This document shows, one piece after another, positions 1 to 25,965 of a stretch of 64,000 bases of DNA. This stretch comes from Amorphochlora amoebiformis (Eukaryota > Cercozoa > Chlorarachniophyceae). The DNA lies in contig BAAHQB010000041.1 of assembly GCA_054601695.1 (NCBI GenBank), forward strand, positions 310,001 through 374,000. Direction: 5' to 3'. Every line of letters starts with the position of its first letter. Within the stretch, counting starts at the first letter, position 1. The position numbers were made by a program, and so were the translations under genes. The notes below the pieces were generated by a model, which did not search any database, had not been told where the DNA came from, and worked only from the letters and a program-made list of their open reading frames with translations.

Positions 1-809
<809 letters not shown>

Positions 810-812
<3 letters not shown>

Positions 813-854
813 CGTGTTTAAATATAGTGAGGATGAATACCGATATATATAAAT

Positions 855-903
<49 letters not shown>

Positions 904-963
904 AGACGTGTTTAAATATAGTGAGTTTGAATACCGTGGGGTTTGATGCTTCCGCCCAGAGTC
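810..963 (+). other. complex island with a duplicated edge, possible exon
   Basis: Two related islands (about 810-842 and 904-963) share a stretch after an AG (…acgtgtttaaatatagtga…). The second continues in one open frame reading [13 protein letters not shown] on the plus strand. The minus strand also offers a plausible exon, with acceptor 'tatatag' and a donor at 'gtattc'. A shared acceptor edge repeated upstream of the fuller copy is the pattern seen around clear plus-strand exons elsewhere in the window. It may belong to the ankyrin gene to the right; the strand is not settled. Confidence 0.3.
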
Positions 964-986
964 CTATATACATATACATAATATAC

Positions 987-1027
<41 letters not shown>

Positions 1028-1339
1028 TTTAATATACATATATATATATATATATGTATATTTACATATATGTATATATATATATATATGTAAATATACA
1101 TATTTATATATATATATATATAAATGTATAATATACATATATATATATATATATATACATACACACACATATATATACATATATATGTTTATACACAAGA
1201 ATAGAGAGAGATCGCGAAAAAAACACAAGATTTCTTTTTTTAAAAAAAAAAAGAAAAGAAAAAAAAGAGGTGACCCCTGCGATAGCGCCCCTATTCGTAA
1301 TTACGCGGCCAACAAAAGACAAAAACCGGAAATACGGAG

Positions 1340-2000
1340 AGATAGAGAGATACACACACACACACACACACACAGACAGACAGAGAGGCAGAGAGCGAGA
1401 GAGAGAGCGCGAGAGAGGGAGAGAGAGCGAGAGTGAGAGAGAGAGAGAGAGCGAGAGTGAGAGAGAGGGAGAGAGAGCGAGAGTGTGAGAGAGAGGCAGA
1501 GAGAGAGGCAGAGAGAGCGAGAGAGAGAGCGCGAGGGAGGGGGAGAGATCGAGAGTGAGAGAGAGGGAGAGAGAGCGAGAGAGAGAGAGCGAGAGTGTGA
1601 CAGAGAGGCAGAGAGAGAGAGAGGCAGAGAGAGTGAGAGAGAGAGCGCGAGAGAGGGAGAGAGAGCGAGAGTGAGAGAGAGGGAGAGAGAGCGAGAGAGA
1701 GAGCGAGAGTGTGAGAGAGAGGCAGAGAGAGAGAGAGAGGCAGAGAGAGCGAGAGAGAGAGCGCGAGAGAGGGAGAGAGAGCGAGAGTGAGAGAGAGGGA
1801 GAGAGAGCGAGAGTGTGAGAGAGCGGCAGAGAGAGAGGCAGAGAGAGAGAGGCAGAGAGCGAGAGAGAGAGAGCGCGAGAGAGGGAGAGAACGAGAGTGA
1901 GAGAGGAGGAGATGGCGAGAGAGAGAGAGGGAGAGAGCGAGGGAGAGAGCGAGCAAGCGACAGAGGGGCGAGTGAGGAGTGCTGATGAGAGAAACAGAGA
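1340..2000. repeat. (GA)n-rich polypurine tract
   Basis: About 660 bp of GA repeats with recurrent GC interruptions (gagcgaga, gaggcaga). It is purine-only on the plus strand and shows no coding signal. The Ser/Leu- and Arg/Glu-rich frames across it come from the repeat. Confidence 0.95.
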
Positions 2001-2029
2001 GAGTGAAAGAAGACGGAGGGTATGGATAG

Positions 2030-2304
2030 GGTGACCCTATTCCGACGATATCCTTCTCGATCCCGAGAGCGGCTGCGGACCTCTCTTTTTCGACCTTTTT
2101 ATGGCGTGTATATGTGTGTTATTTATGGCAGTTTGTGTGTGCGTGTTTGTGTGTGTGAGTGTGTGTATAATACATGGCTATGTGTGTGTGTGTTTTTTTT
2201 TTTGTTTTTTTTGTTTTTTTTTTTTTTTTTTTTTTTTTTGGTATGTGTATGTGTATATAATTCATATAATGATGTTTAATGTGTTGGTAGGTATGTGTGT
2301 ATGT

Positions 2305-2356
<52 letters not shown>

Positions 2357-2621
2357 ATGTATATACAAAAAATAGGCTATAAAATGGTTACTTGCTTTTG
2401 GGGCTGACCCTAACCAAAAAAACAAAAAAGGGGATACTCATCTACACTATACAATGAAGGTATAAATGTGTGTTTGTGTTTTGTTTCTGGTGGGGTTTGG
2501 TTGGGGTGTATATTATATGATATATATATATATATATATGTATAGGTATATATATATATATGTGTGTGTATACATATATGTACATGTATATATATATATA
2601 CATTCTCTCTCTATATATATA

Positions 2622-2675
<54 letters not shown>

Positions 2676-2902
2676 TACTTACGTCTGGTAGGTCTAGAAG
2701 CTGAACGTCTCCTATGCCGGGAACCCGCATACTCTACAGATATATGTATGTATATATATATATATATATATGTACATATATATAATTATATATATTTATA
2801 TATATATGTATATATCGCTAGTATTGTATATATGTGTATATAAAGACATTTTATATACACATACACACATATATATATATATATATATATGTATAATATA
2901 TG

Positions 2903-2948
<46 letters not shown>

Positions 2949-2987
2949 CACCGGTAGGAGTCTGTGATATACGTGGAAGGTCTGGTC

Positions 2988-3056
<69 letters not shown>

Positions 3057-3110
3057 TATTTATTTATATACACCGGTAGGAGTCTGTGATATACGTGGAA
3101 GGTCTGGTCT

Positions 3111-3154
<44 letters not shown>

Positions 3155-3193
3155 ATACACGGGTAGGAGCCTGTGATATACGTGGAAGGTCTG

Positions 3194-3291
<98 letters not shown>

Positions 3292-3411
3292 CACATATAT
3301 ATATACATATATAATATATATATATAAAATATATATATATATATATATATATAGATATGTATATATATATATATACACCGGTAGGAGTCTGTGATATACG
3401 TGGAAGTTCTG

Positions 3412-3484
<73 letters not shown>

Positions 3485-3520
3485 CACCGGTAGGAGTCTG
3501 TGATATACGTGGAAGTTCTG

Positions 3521-3584
<64 letters not shown>

Positions 3585-3628
3585 ATATATACCGGTAGGA
3601 GTCTGTGATATACGTGGAAGTTCTGGTC

Positions 3629-3691
<63 letters not shown>

Positions 3692-3731
3692 CGTAGGAGT
3701 CTGTGATATACGTGGAAGTTCTGGTCTATTT

Positions 3732-3774
<43 letters not shown>

Positions 3775-3816
3775 ATATATACACCGGTAGGAGTCTGTGA
3801 TATACTTGGAAGTTCT

Positions 3817-3851
<35 letters not shown>

Positions 3852-3885
3852 TTTATATATTTATATATATACATATATATATATG

Positions 3886-3919
<34 letters not shown>

Positions 3920-4010
3920 ATATATACACCGGTAGGAGTCTGTGATATACGTGGAAGTTCTGGTCTATCGTCTGCGCTAGAGCTGGCGCAAATGGAATCT
4001 GCATTGATAA
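2030..4010 (+). CDS. ankyrin-repeat protein gene, partial exon set
   Basis: The exon at 2376-2459 lies between 'aatag' and 'gtataaatg', is open for 28 codons and carries an unmistakable ankyrin pattern: LLAFGADPN, then [10 protein letters not shown] candidate exon before it (2030-2105) ends in matching phase. After it, a frame at about 2674-2739 reads [13 protein letters not shown] and an exon at 3936-4010 reads [17 protein letters not shown], both like the helix and loop parts of another ankyrin repeat; the last has a strong GTAAGT donor. The middle piece lacks a canonical acceptor in the needed phase and is followed by ATATAT instead of GT, so the chain is incomplete. Ankyrin repeats are protein-binding scaffolds; the partner is unknown. 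The start and end of the gene were not found. Confidence 0.5.
2691..2741 (-). other. competing minus-strand exon candidate
   Basis: Read on the minus strand, this segment has a clean 'ctgtag' acceptor and a perfect GTAAGT donor and encodes an Arg/Ser-rich peptide ([13 protein letters not shown]). Its phase fits other minus-strand candidates at about 3953-3995 and 4377-4410 and a possible first exon at 5209. This competes with the plus-strand ankyrin reading of the same DNA. Confidence 0.25.
2945..3935 (+). repeat. tandem copies of the acceptor edge of exon 3936-4010 with (TA)n spacers
   Basis: Eight imperfect copies (near 2951, 3072, 3162, 3377, 3487, 3591, 3690 and 3783) of a roughly 40-bp segment ending in …gtctgtgatatacgtggaagttctggtcta, each preceded by 'accggtag' or a close variant and separated by (TA)n of varied length. 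The ninth and last copy continues into the full exon. The segment contains the intron 3' end, the AG and the first ~35 bases of the exon. Confidence 0.85.
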
Positions 4011-4195
4011 GTAAGTATGTGTATATATATTTTTATCATGTATATGTATATTATATATAAAGTATGTATGTGTATGTATATTTTTATCATGTATATATAT
4101 TATATATAAAGTATGTATGTGTATATATATTTTTATCATGTATATATTATATGTAAAGTATGTAGGTGTGTATGTATTTTTATCATATATATATT
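4011..4195. repeat. tandem repeat of the intron start
   Basis: Four copies of a unit of about 45 bp containing aagtatgtatgtgtat…tttttatcatg. It begins with the GTAAGT donor flank of the exon ending at 4010, so the first bases of this intron have been duplicated. Confidence 0.7.
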
Positions 4196-4199
4196 ATTT

Positions 4200-4860
<661 letters not shown>

Positions 4861-5048
4861 CACACATCCGTTTATGTTTGCATTCACGCACACACACGCT
4901 ATACACACACGAGCGTACATAAACAAACGCAGACACACTCCATCCCCCCCTCTCCCCCCCCCAATCATCCGCACATCAAGACCACCCCACATCCGTTCCC
5001 GCGCAAATTGCATAGAATTCCAACCGAACGACACGCAAAAAGAACACA

Positions 5049-5209
5049 ATTTACAGATTGCGCGAACCTCCTTCCCTCTCAAACGATCCCACGCTCGACG
5101 AACTGGCTCCCACCCGCCCCCTCCGGCTATCCTCTCGCATATTCATGCTCAGAAGCCCCGAAATCACCGCCAAAGCCGCGAGGGCCCCGCACCACGCCCT
5201 CCCCGCCAT
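5049..5209 (-). CDS. candidate first exon of a secreted or membrane protein
   Basis: The 4.9-5.5 kb stretch is GC-rich, unlike its surroundings. On the minus strand an ATG at 5209 opens a 53-codon frame starting [20 protein letters not shown], a good signal-peptide or anchor shape, followed by a Ser/Arg-rich stretch. GT dinucleotides near the end of the frame could be donors. The plus strand is also open (5058-5462), with no family I recognise. I favour the minus reading only because of the signal-like start. No downstream exon is certain. Confidence 0.3.
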
Positions 5210-5462
5210 TGTGGAGATCTGTTGGAGAGTCTCAGATGAGTCTCTGAGCGAGTCCCGGGGATTACTGAATATTTTCGGATATCCGGAATCCAACTTTGTG
5301 ATGGCCGTTCGCGCGCCCGGGGCGCGTTCGGCCGCCTATTGCGTGACCCTGGGATTTATTTTAGCGATTTCGACTAATTATGGCGAGGATTTGAACATTA
5401 GAGGCACTGACACGGAGAAGGAGGGAGGGAGGGGCGGGAAGAGAAGGTCAATACACCTCTAA

Positions 5463-5813
5463 TAGCATCAGGTTTAAAATAGGTCTTACGCATCAATACT
5501 CTCCTAGGAGCCTGACTACCCCCCTAGCCCGCTCCTGGGAGAATTTCGAGAAGATTCGATTTAGAGGCGTTCGGGGTGCCTCCGGGGGGGGGGGAGGGGC
5601 AGGAGGGAAGCCGGTTCGGTCGCGAAAGATTTGGAAGAAGATGATTGAGGAGCAGTTTCATTGCTCGCCGGTGTGTGGTTTGGTTATATTTTATGGCATT
5701 TTGAATGGAGGTTTGGTTATATTGTATGGGAATTGGTTGGGTTGGGTAGTTTGATGGGAATTTATATATGTATGGATATATATATTGCACATTGGGATAT
5801 ATACATATTACAC

Positions 5814-5884
<71 letters not shown>

Positions 5885-5960
5885 CACATATGCATACATC
5901 TCTCTCTCTCTCTCTTATTGTGTTTGTGTACATAAACACACAAAATTTAATACATACATG

Positions 5961-6018
<58 letters not shown>

Positions 6019-6158
6019 TATATATATATTTTTACATATATATATATATATATATATTTACATATATGTATATATATATATATATATATATGTATATGTG
6101 TATATATGTAACATACACATACACATAGATACACCTACCTACCTGTATATATATATAA

Positions 6159-6194
<36 letters not shown>

Positions 6195-6203
6195 CACATA
6201 TAT

Positions 6204-6240
<37 letters not shown>
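5463..6240. other. unique then TA-rich stretch without a clear gene
   Basis: Positions 5463-5760 are unique sequence with a G run at 5583-5592 and a near-palindromic ctcctaggag. 5760-6240 is TA repeat with a short CT run. I see no exon with both splice sites. Confidence 0.5.
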
Positions 6241-6245
6241 TTTAG

Positions 6246-6323
6246 GAGGAGTTTCGCCAAAGATTAAAACAGCATATGCCGGACAACCACGATGATAGCG
6301 AGAGTATTTTGGGATATATATAT

Positions 6324-6366
<43 letters not shown>

Positions 6367-6418
6367 ATATATATATATATATATATGTCTCCATGTATAT
6401 AATTTTATTAGATATATT

Positions 6419-6449
<31 letters not shown>

Positions 6450-6490
6450 GTATATATATATATATATATTATATATACATATATATATAT

Positions 6491-6528
<38 letters not shown>

Positions 6529-6535
6529 CATTTGT

Positions 6536-6594
<59 letters not shown>

Positions 6595-6663
6595 ACACAC
6601 TTATACACACACACACATATATATATACACATATATACACACACATATATATACATATATATA

Positions 6664-6694
<31 letters not shown>

Positions 6695-6811
6695 CATATT
6701 TACATATATCTACACACGCCGGGCAATGAGGATACCGGCGAGAGTATTTGGTTAGGGTTAGGATATACTTAAATACACATTATACATATCTATATATATA
6801 AATACTTTTAG

Positions 6812-6873
<62 letters not shown>

Positions 6874-6882
6874 ACTCTGAAC

Positions 6883-6933
<51 letters not shown>

Positions 6934-7096
6934 GGTCTCGAAGACTTTATTAAATCTGTCGCCTCCCGCAAACTCCCCCCTTCCTCGATTCCGAGCCGAA
7001 TAATCAAAAAAGCCCCCAGGCATGAGAATACTTTTTCGGATACACCCCCTCTCGACGGAGATAATCAGGTTCGAATATCGAAAAGGAAAGGGAGGG

Positions 7097-7137
<41 letters not shown>

Positions 7138-7227
7138 TATATATATGTGTGTGTTGATATAAATATATATATGTATATATATATATATATATGTATGTAT
7201 ATATGTATGTATGTGTATGTATATATG

Positions 7228-7258
<31 letters not shown>

Positions 7259-7285
7259 ATATATGTGTATATATATATATATATA

Positions 7286-7324
<39 letters not shown>

Positions 7325-7363
7325 ACATACGTACATAAATATTTAGTTGTGTACATATTTAGT

Positions 7364-7459
<96 letters not shown>

Positions 7460-7841
7460 TATATATGTATACAAGAAAAACAAAAAAAATAAAACTGAGA
7501 AAAACCGCCAAAAAAAAGGAGAAAAAAGAGGAGAAAAAAAAAATAAATAATAAAACAAAAAAAAAATGTCTTTAAAAAAAAAAAAAAAACAAGAGAAAAA
7601 GGAAAAAAAAAGAGAAATTTCCAAAAAACATCAAAACAATTTTTTTTCTCCAAAGATCTCATCCCTTTCTCCATCTCTCAAAACCAGCTCAGTGTGACAT
7701 CTCACCGTGACAGGGAGGGGGGGGGGGGGGGGGGAGAAAGAGATGACGGTGGGGGAGAGGGGGGGGGGGGGAGAGAGGGAGGAAGAGAACGAATCGGACG
7801 ACTCTTCAGGACAGAGCGCTGACCCTATGGTTGATGTTTAA
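6246..7841 (+). CDS. unrecognised acidic protein, multi-exon, 3' end present
   Basis: Exon 6246-6312 follows 'tttag' and reads [20 protein letters not shown]. Exon 6935-7068 follows 'atgtag', is open for 44 codons ([17 protein letters not shown], later [16 protein letters not shown]) and ends before GTTCGA. The two join in phase 1, although the first is followed by GATATA rather than GT. A possible last exon, about 7771-7841, reads [19 protein letters not shown] and stops; its start is blurred by a G/GA tract. The product would be hydrophilic, with an acidic, Ser-rich C-terminus. No family recognised. The upstream part is missing, or this may be the 3' end of the ankyrin gene. Confidence 0.4.
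6716..6765 (+). repeat. degenerate donor-side copy of exon 6246-6312
   Basis: The sequence gccgggcaatgaggat…ggcgagagtatttgg matches the end of the exon at 6246-6312 with gaps and is embedded in TA repeat. It looks like a partial duplicate lying downstream of the exon. Confidence 0.6.
7085..7480. repeat. (TA)n microsatellite
   Basis: TA repeat with TG/TA interruptions and no gene signal. Confidence 0.9.
7485..7790. repeat. poly-A, poly-G and GA low-complexity stretch
   Basis: Runs of A (7495-7640), then runs of G (7718-7733, 7759-7770) and GA. There is no convincing coding content; the Phe- and Lys-rich frames are artefacts of the homopolymers. Confidence 0.8.
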
Positions 7842-7854
7842 CCATACATACCCT

Positions 7855-8120
7855 TATTCTGACTCTGATTCTCAAACCCCAACAACACGATCTGCTGTTA
7901 TCCCGAACAGCACCACAGCCCCCACAATGTGGAGGAGTCAATGGTCCTCGGACTAAGACATGCTGAATAATCTGATGCTAACCCAAACCCTAGCCCAAAC
8001 CAAACAGCACTATAGCCCCACTCTGTGGAGGAGTCAATGGTCCTCGGACTAAGACATGCTGAATGATAGGATCCTAACCCTAACCCTGATTAAAACCTAC
8101 CTGTGTGATAAGGTAACATT
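7855..8120. repeat. CCCTAA repeats with two copies of the dispersed conserved block
   Basis: Two copies (about 7884-7973 and 7990-8070) of a conserved block containing 'ctgttatcccgaacagcac', 'tagccccac…tgtggaggagtcaatggtcctcgg' and 'ctaagacatgctgaataatct', each leading into CCCTAA units. The same block recurs across the window in fixed orientation to the telomere-like repeat. Confidence 0.85.
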
Positions 8121-8351
8121 AACCCTTATCATTATTAGTGTGTAGGGTATGTGTATTGAGATGGTTTTGGGGTATAAAATATGTAATTTATGATATATAT
8201 TGATATACATATATATATAATATATATACATATATATATATATATATATTTCTATACATATATATATATATATATATATGTATGTTTTATATTATATAAT
8301 AATATAATACAGTGTACACAAAAAAACATAAAACATTTGGCATACGAGCAG

Positions 8352-8582
8352 GCTTCCCTAGGTTCCGAAGTCAACCTTCAAAACCTTCGAAATCCAAAGG
8401 TCCTGAGATCCGGGGGGTCCCTGGGTCCCGAAGCATCCGTAGGTTCCGAAGAGCGGCTAGATTCCGAAGTCGTAGGTTCCGGGGAGCTGGGTTCCGAAGT
8501 CGTAGGTTCCGGGGAGCTGGATTCCGAAGTCGTAGGCTCCGAAGATGTGGGTTCCGAAATGGGTTCTGAGACGCAGATCCCG
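8352..8582 (+). other. GTTCCGAAGTCGTAG minisatellite, possible first known exon of the cyclophilin gene
   Basis: An imperfect array of taggttccgaagtcg / ggttccggggagctg units. After 'gagcag' the plus strand is open for 77 codons with repeated GSEVVGSGEL-like peptides and could splice at GTCAGC (8583) into the exon at 9331 in phase 0. It could equally be a non-coding minisatellite. Confidence 0.35.
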
Positions 8583-8595
8583 GTCAGCTTGAGTT

Positions 8596-8980
8596 AGGGT
8601 TGGGGCTAGGGTTAGGGTTAGGGTTAGGGTTAGGGTTAGAGTTAGGGTTAGAGTTAGGGCTAGGGTTAGGATTAGGGTTAGGGTTAGGATATGGGCTAGG
8701 GTTAAGGTGAGGATATGGGTTAGCGTTAGGGTTAGGGTTAGGATGAGATTATTCAGCATGTCTTAGTCCGTGGACCATTGACTCCTCCACAATGTGTGGG
8801 GCTACAGTGCTGTTTGGGATCAGAGGGTTAGGATGAGATTATTCAGCATGTCTTAGTCCTAGGACCATTGACTCCTCCACAGAGTGGGGCTGGTCACAGG
8901 GTTAGGGTTAGGGTTAGGGCTCGGGTTAGGGTTACGGTTAGGGTTAGGTTTGGAGTAGGGTTGTTTTTGGGTTTGTGTAT
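8596..8980. repeat. TTAGGG array with two inverted copies of the conserved block
   Basis: TTAGGG units with variants, carrying the conserved block at about 8738-8820 and 8832-8893 in the orientation opposite to the 7.9-kb copies. The block keeps the same polarity relative to the telomere-like strand. Confidence 0.85.
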
Positions 8981-8987
8981 GTGTTGA

Positions 8988-9025
<38 letters not shown>

Positions 9026-9088
9026 GTATGTATGTTAAATGTTTACCTGTATGTACCTATGTATACATGTATATATGTATAAAATATA

Positions 9089-9120
<32 letters not shown>

Positions 9121-9204
9121 AACATAGACATATATTCACATATATATATATATATATATATGTATGTAAAGTTAATATATACACATATATATGCATATAT
9201 GTGC

Positions 9205-9241
<37 letters not shown>

Positions 9242-9243
9242 TA

Positions 9244-9289
<46 letters not shown>

Positions 9290-9330
9290 TATATATATAG
9301 ATATAGATATATGTATATATATATATATAG

Positions 9331-23856
<14,526 letters not shown>

Positions 23857-24068
23857 CGTGCGAAATTAAGGATATTTTTTGTTCAATAGCTGGACCGCAT
23901 TTTTTTTTTTTTTCTTTTTTTCGGGTCTTAAAAAAAATTGACAAAAAAGAAAATTCCAGAAATTTTTATTGGCTGAAATGGATGTCATAAAACAGATTTT
24001 GATATGTGTATATCTGTATGTTAGATATATGGTCTGGATATGGTATCGTCTAGATGGTCTCAGATGTA

Positions 24069-24132
<64 letters not shown>

Positions 24133-24423
24133 CATATACATATATATATATATATTACATATATATATATATATGCATATATATATATATATATATCACT
24201 CTAGATCTACTGTATGTATAGGTACGTGTGAACATACGCAATATCAGCATAGATAGCACGTCACGTGATACAACTCAGCGTTAGAAATAGCGTGTTTTTG
24301 CTATATTTAGTACAGATTATTATAAATTGATGTAAAACTAGTATAAATGTATATATATAATATATCTAGTACAAATATTACAAATTGATGTAAAACTAGT
24401 ATAAATATATATATATATATATA

Positions 24424-24482
<59 letters not shown>

Positions 24483-24652
24483 TGGCATTTCACAAAGTGC
24501 ATTATTCTAGTTATTGTTATCCGTAATATTAATGAGTTATATTACTAATATTATAACTAGCATAATAATGCTGACCATTCGAATAATAAGAATAATTATA
24601 AATACATTGCTAATGATAATAAACAATACTGGTATGATAATGTAGGATATAT

Positions 24653-24683
<31 letters not shown>

Positions 24684-24993
24684 GTATTATATGGTATGAT
24701 AATACCATCATAATACATCTAGTACATGTTGCATATATATATATATGTATATATATGTGTGTGTATATATATTCATTTATATACATATAATATTAGTATA
24801 TTCATTTGTATATATATATATATATATATATTATAATAGTAATAATAAACAATAATTATAATAATAAAAATAACAATAATAATAATAATAATAATAATAT
24901 ATAAATATATATATATACATACTGTATGATATGTATATAAATACACGATAACATGCGACAATGTGGTGAATGTACACACACAAATATATATAT

Positions 24994-25035
<42 letters not shown>

Positions 25036-25508
25036 ATATATGTATATATCATAACTAAATGTATATATTTTTATTGTTATTATCATTATTATCATTATTA
25101 TTAGTATTATTACTATTATAGTTGTTATTATTATATACTGTGACATACACATATTATATATATATGTGTATGTATGTATATATACACACATATTACTACA
25201 TGTGTAAACTATTCCACAATAGAATACCATCAAAACCTAGAAACCTCTCTTCCCCTTATCTCTTCCAACCCCCCCCCCCCCCCCTTCTCGGCTCTGAGAG
25301 GCGGATCTAGGCCCTAACAGATGAATGAGAGTCCAGACTATGCAAGAATACATACAAACGTTCCGAGTGCAAGCGACAATGCTTCTGTCTGTACGAGCGA
25401 TTACCTGTGTGTTCGTCGCCGTGAAACAGAATATATATATATATATATATGTGTGTATATATGTGTATGTAATGGTGATAATATATGTATATATATATAT
25501 ATATATAA

Positions 25509-25539
<31 letters not shown>

Positions 25540-25540
25540 T
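23857..25540. other. intergenic region between cyclophilin and kinase genes
   Basis: After the TAG at 23854-23856 comes an A/T-rich likely 3' UTR, then TA repeats and (ATT/ATA)n runs near 24835-24900 and 25070-25135. A C run lies at 25269-25284. No exon could be supported. Confidence 0.6.
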
Positions 25541-25547
25541 GTGGCCA

Positions 25548-25574
25548 TGGGAGTTGTTAATTCATCATCCCGCG
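25548..25574 (+). other. ATG with myristoylation-like start followed by GTAAGT
   Basis: The ATG in a good context (gccATGg) opens MGVVNSSSR and meets a perfect GTAAGT donor. MG-start with Ser at position 6 fits an N-myristoylation signal. No acceptor in the right phase was found before the kinase ATG at 25966, so a link to that gene is not supported. Confidence 0.25.
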
Positions 25575-25714
25575 TAAGTAATATGTACATCACCTTTCAC
25601 GACTCCGATATCAATACAATTCACGAAATGCAACCACTTACATTTCACATCGACTCCTCGAGCGAGCACAAATGTTTTGCAACTTTGACTTGGCAACAAA
25701 CACACAAAACACCG

Positions 25715-25745
25715 TGTTTACTGGCCACGTGTACACGTGTTCATC
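25715..25745. promoter_or_regulatory. paired CACGTG palindromes upstream of the kinase gene
   Basis: Positions 25722-25740 hold ccacgtgtacacgtgt, two CACGTG cores in tandem about 230 bp upstream of the kinase ATG. CACGTG is the classic core for bHLH/bZIP factors; a regulatory role here is inference. Confidence 0.35.
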
Positions 25746-25965
25746 GGGCGTGCGACGAGCGCGAGCTCGTGTTCTAGCGTCGATTTTTAGGACGACCACG
25801 AGGGCTTTTCTGCAGATCTTACGCTGCGTTGAGTTTGTGGTTGATCCCGGAATTTATTTTTTGCCGCTATTTTCCGTTAATTTGTCGGCAAAAACCAGAA
25901 AACCCAAGACGGCCGAGCGAGACGGCAGACTGCTAGGGCTATTCTAGCGCCTACCCTGCAGCACC

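Noticed and set aside
1291-1956. Ser/Leu- and Arg/Glu-rich open frames over GA/CT tracts (also 17.5, 18.8, 20.9, 31.5, 53.0, 57.2 and 61.5 kb)
   Set aside because: They translate dinucleotide repeats and exist in several frames at once.
2945-4010. CRISPR-like array (conserved ~40-bp repeat with variable spacers)
   Set aside because: The spacers are (TA)n of differing length, the repeat is the start of an exon with its acceptor, and the genome is eukaryotic.
5058-5462. 134-codon plus-strand ORF in the GC-rich island
   Set aside because: No domain or signal is visible and no splice sites fit it. The opposite strand has a better signal-like start. Left unassigned.
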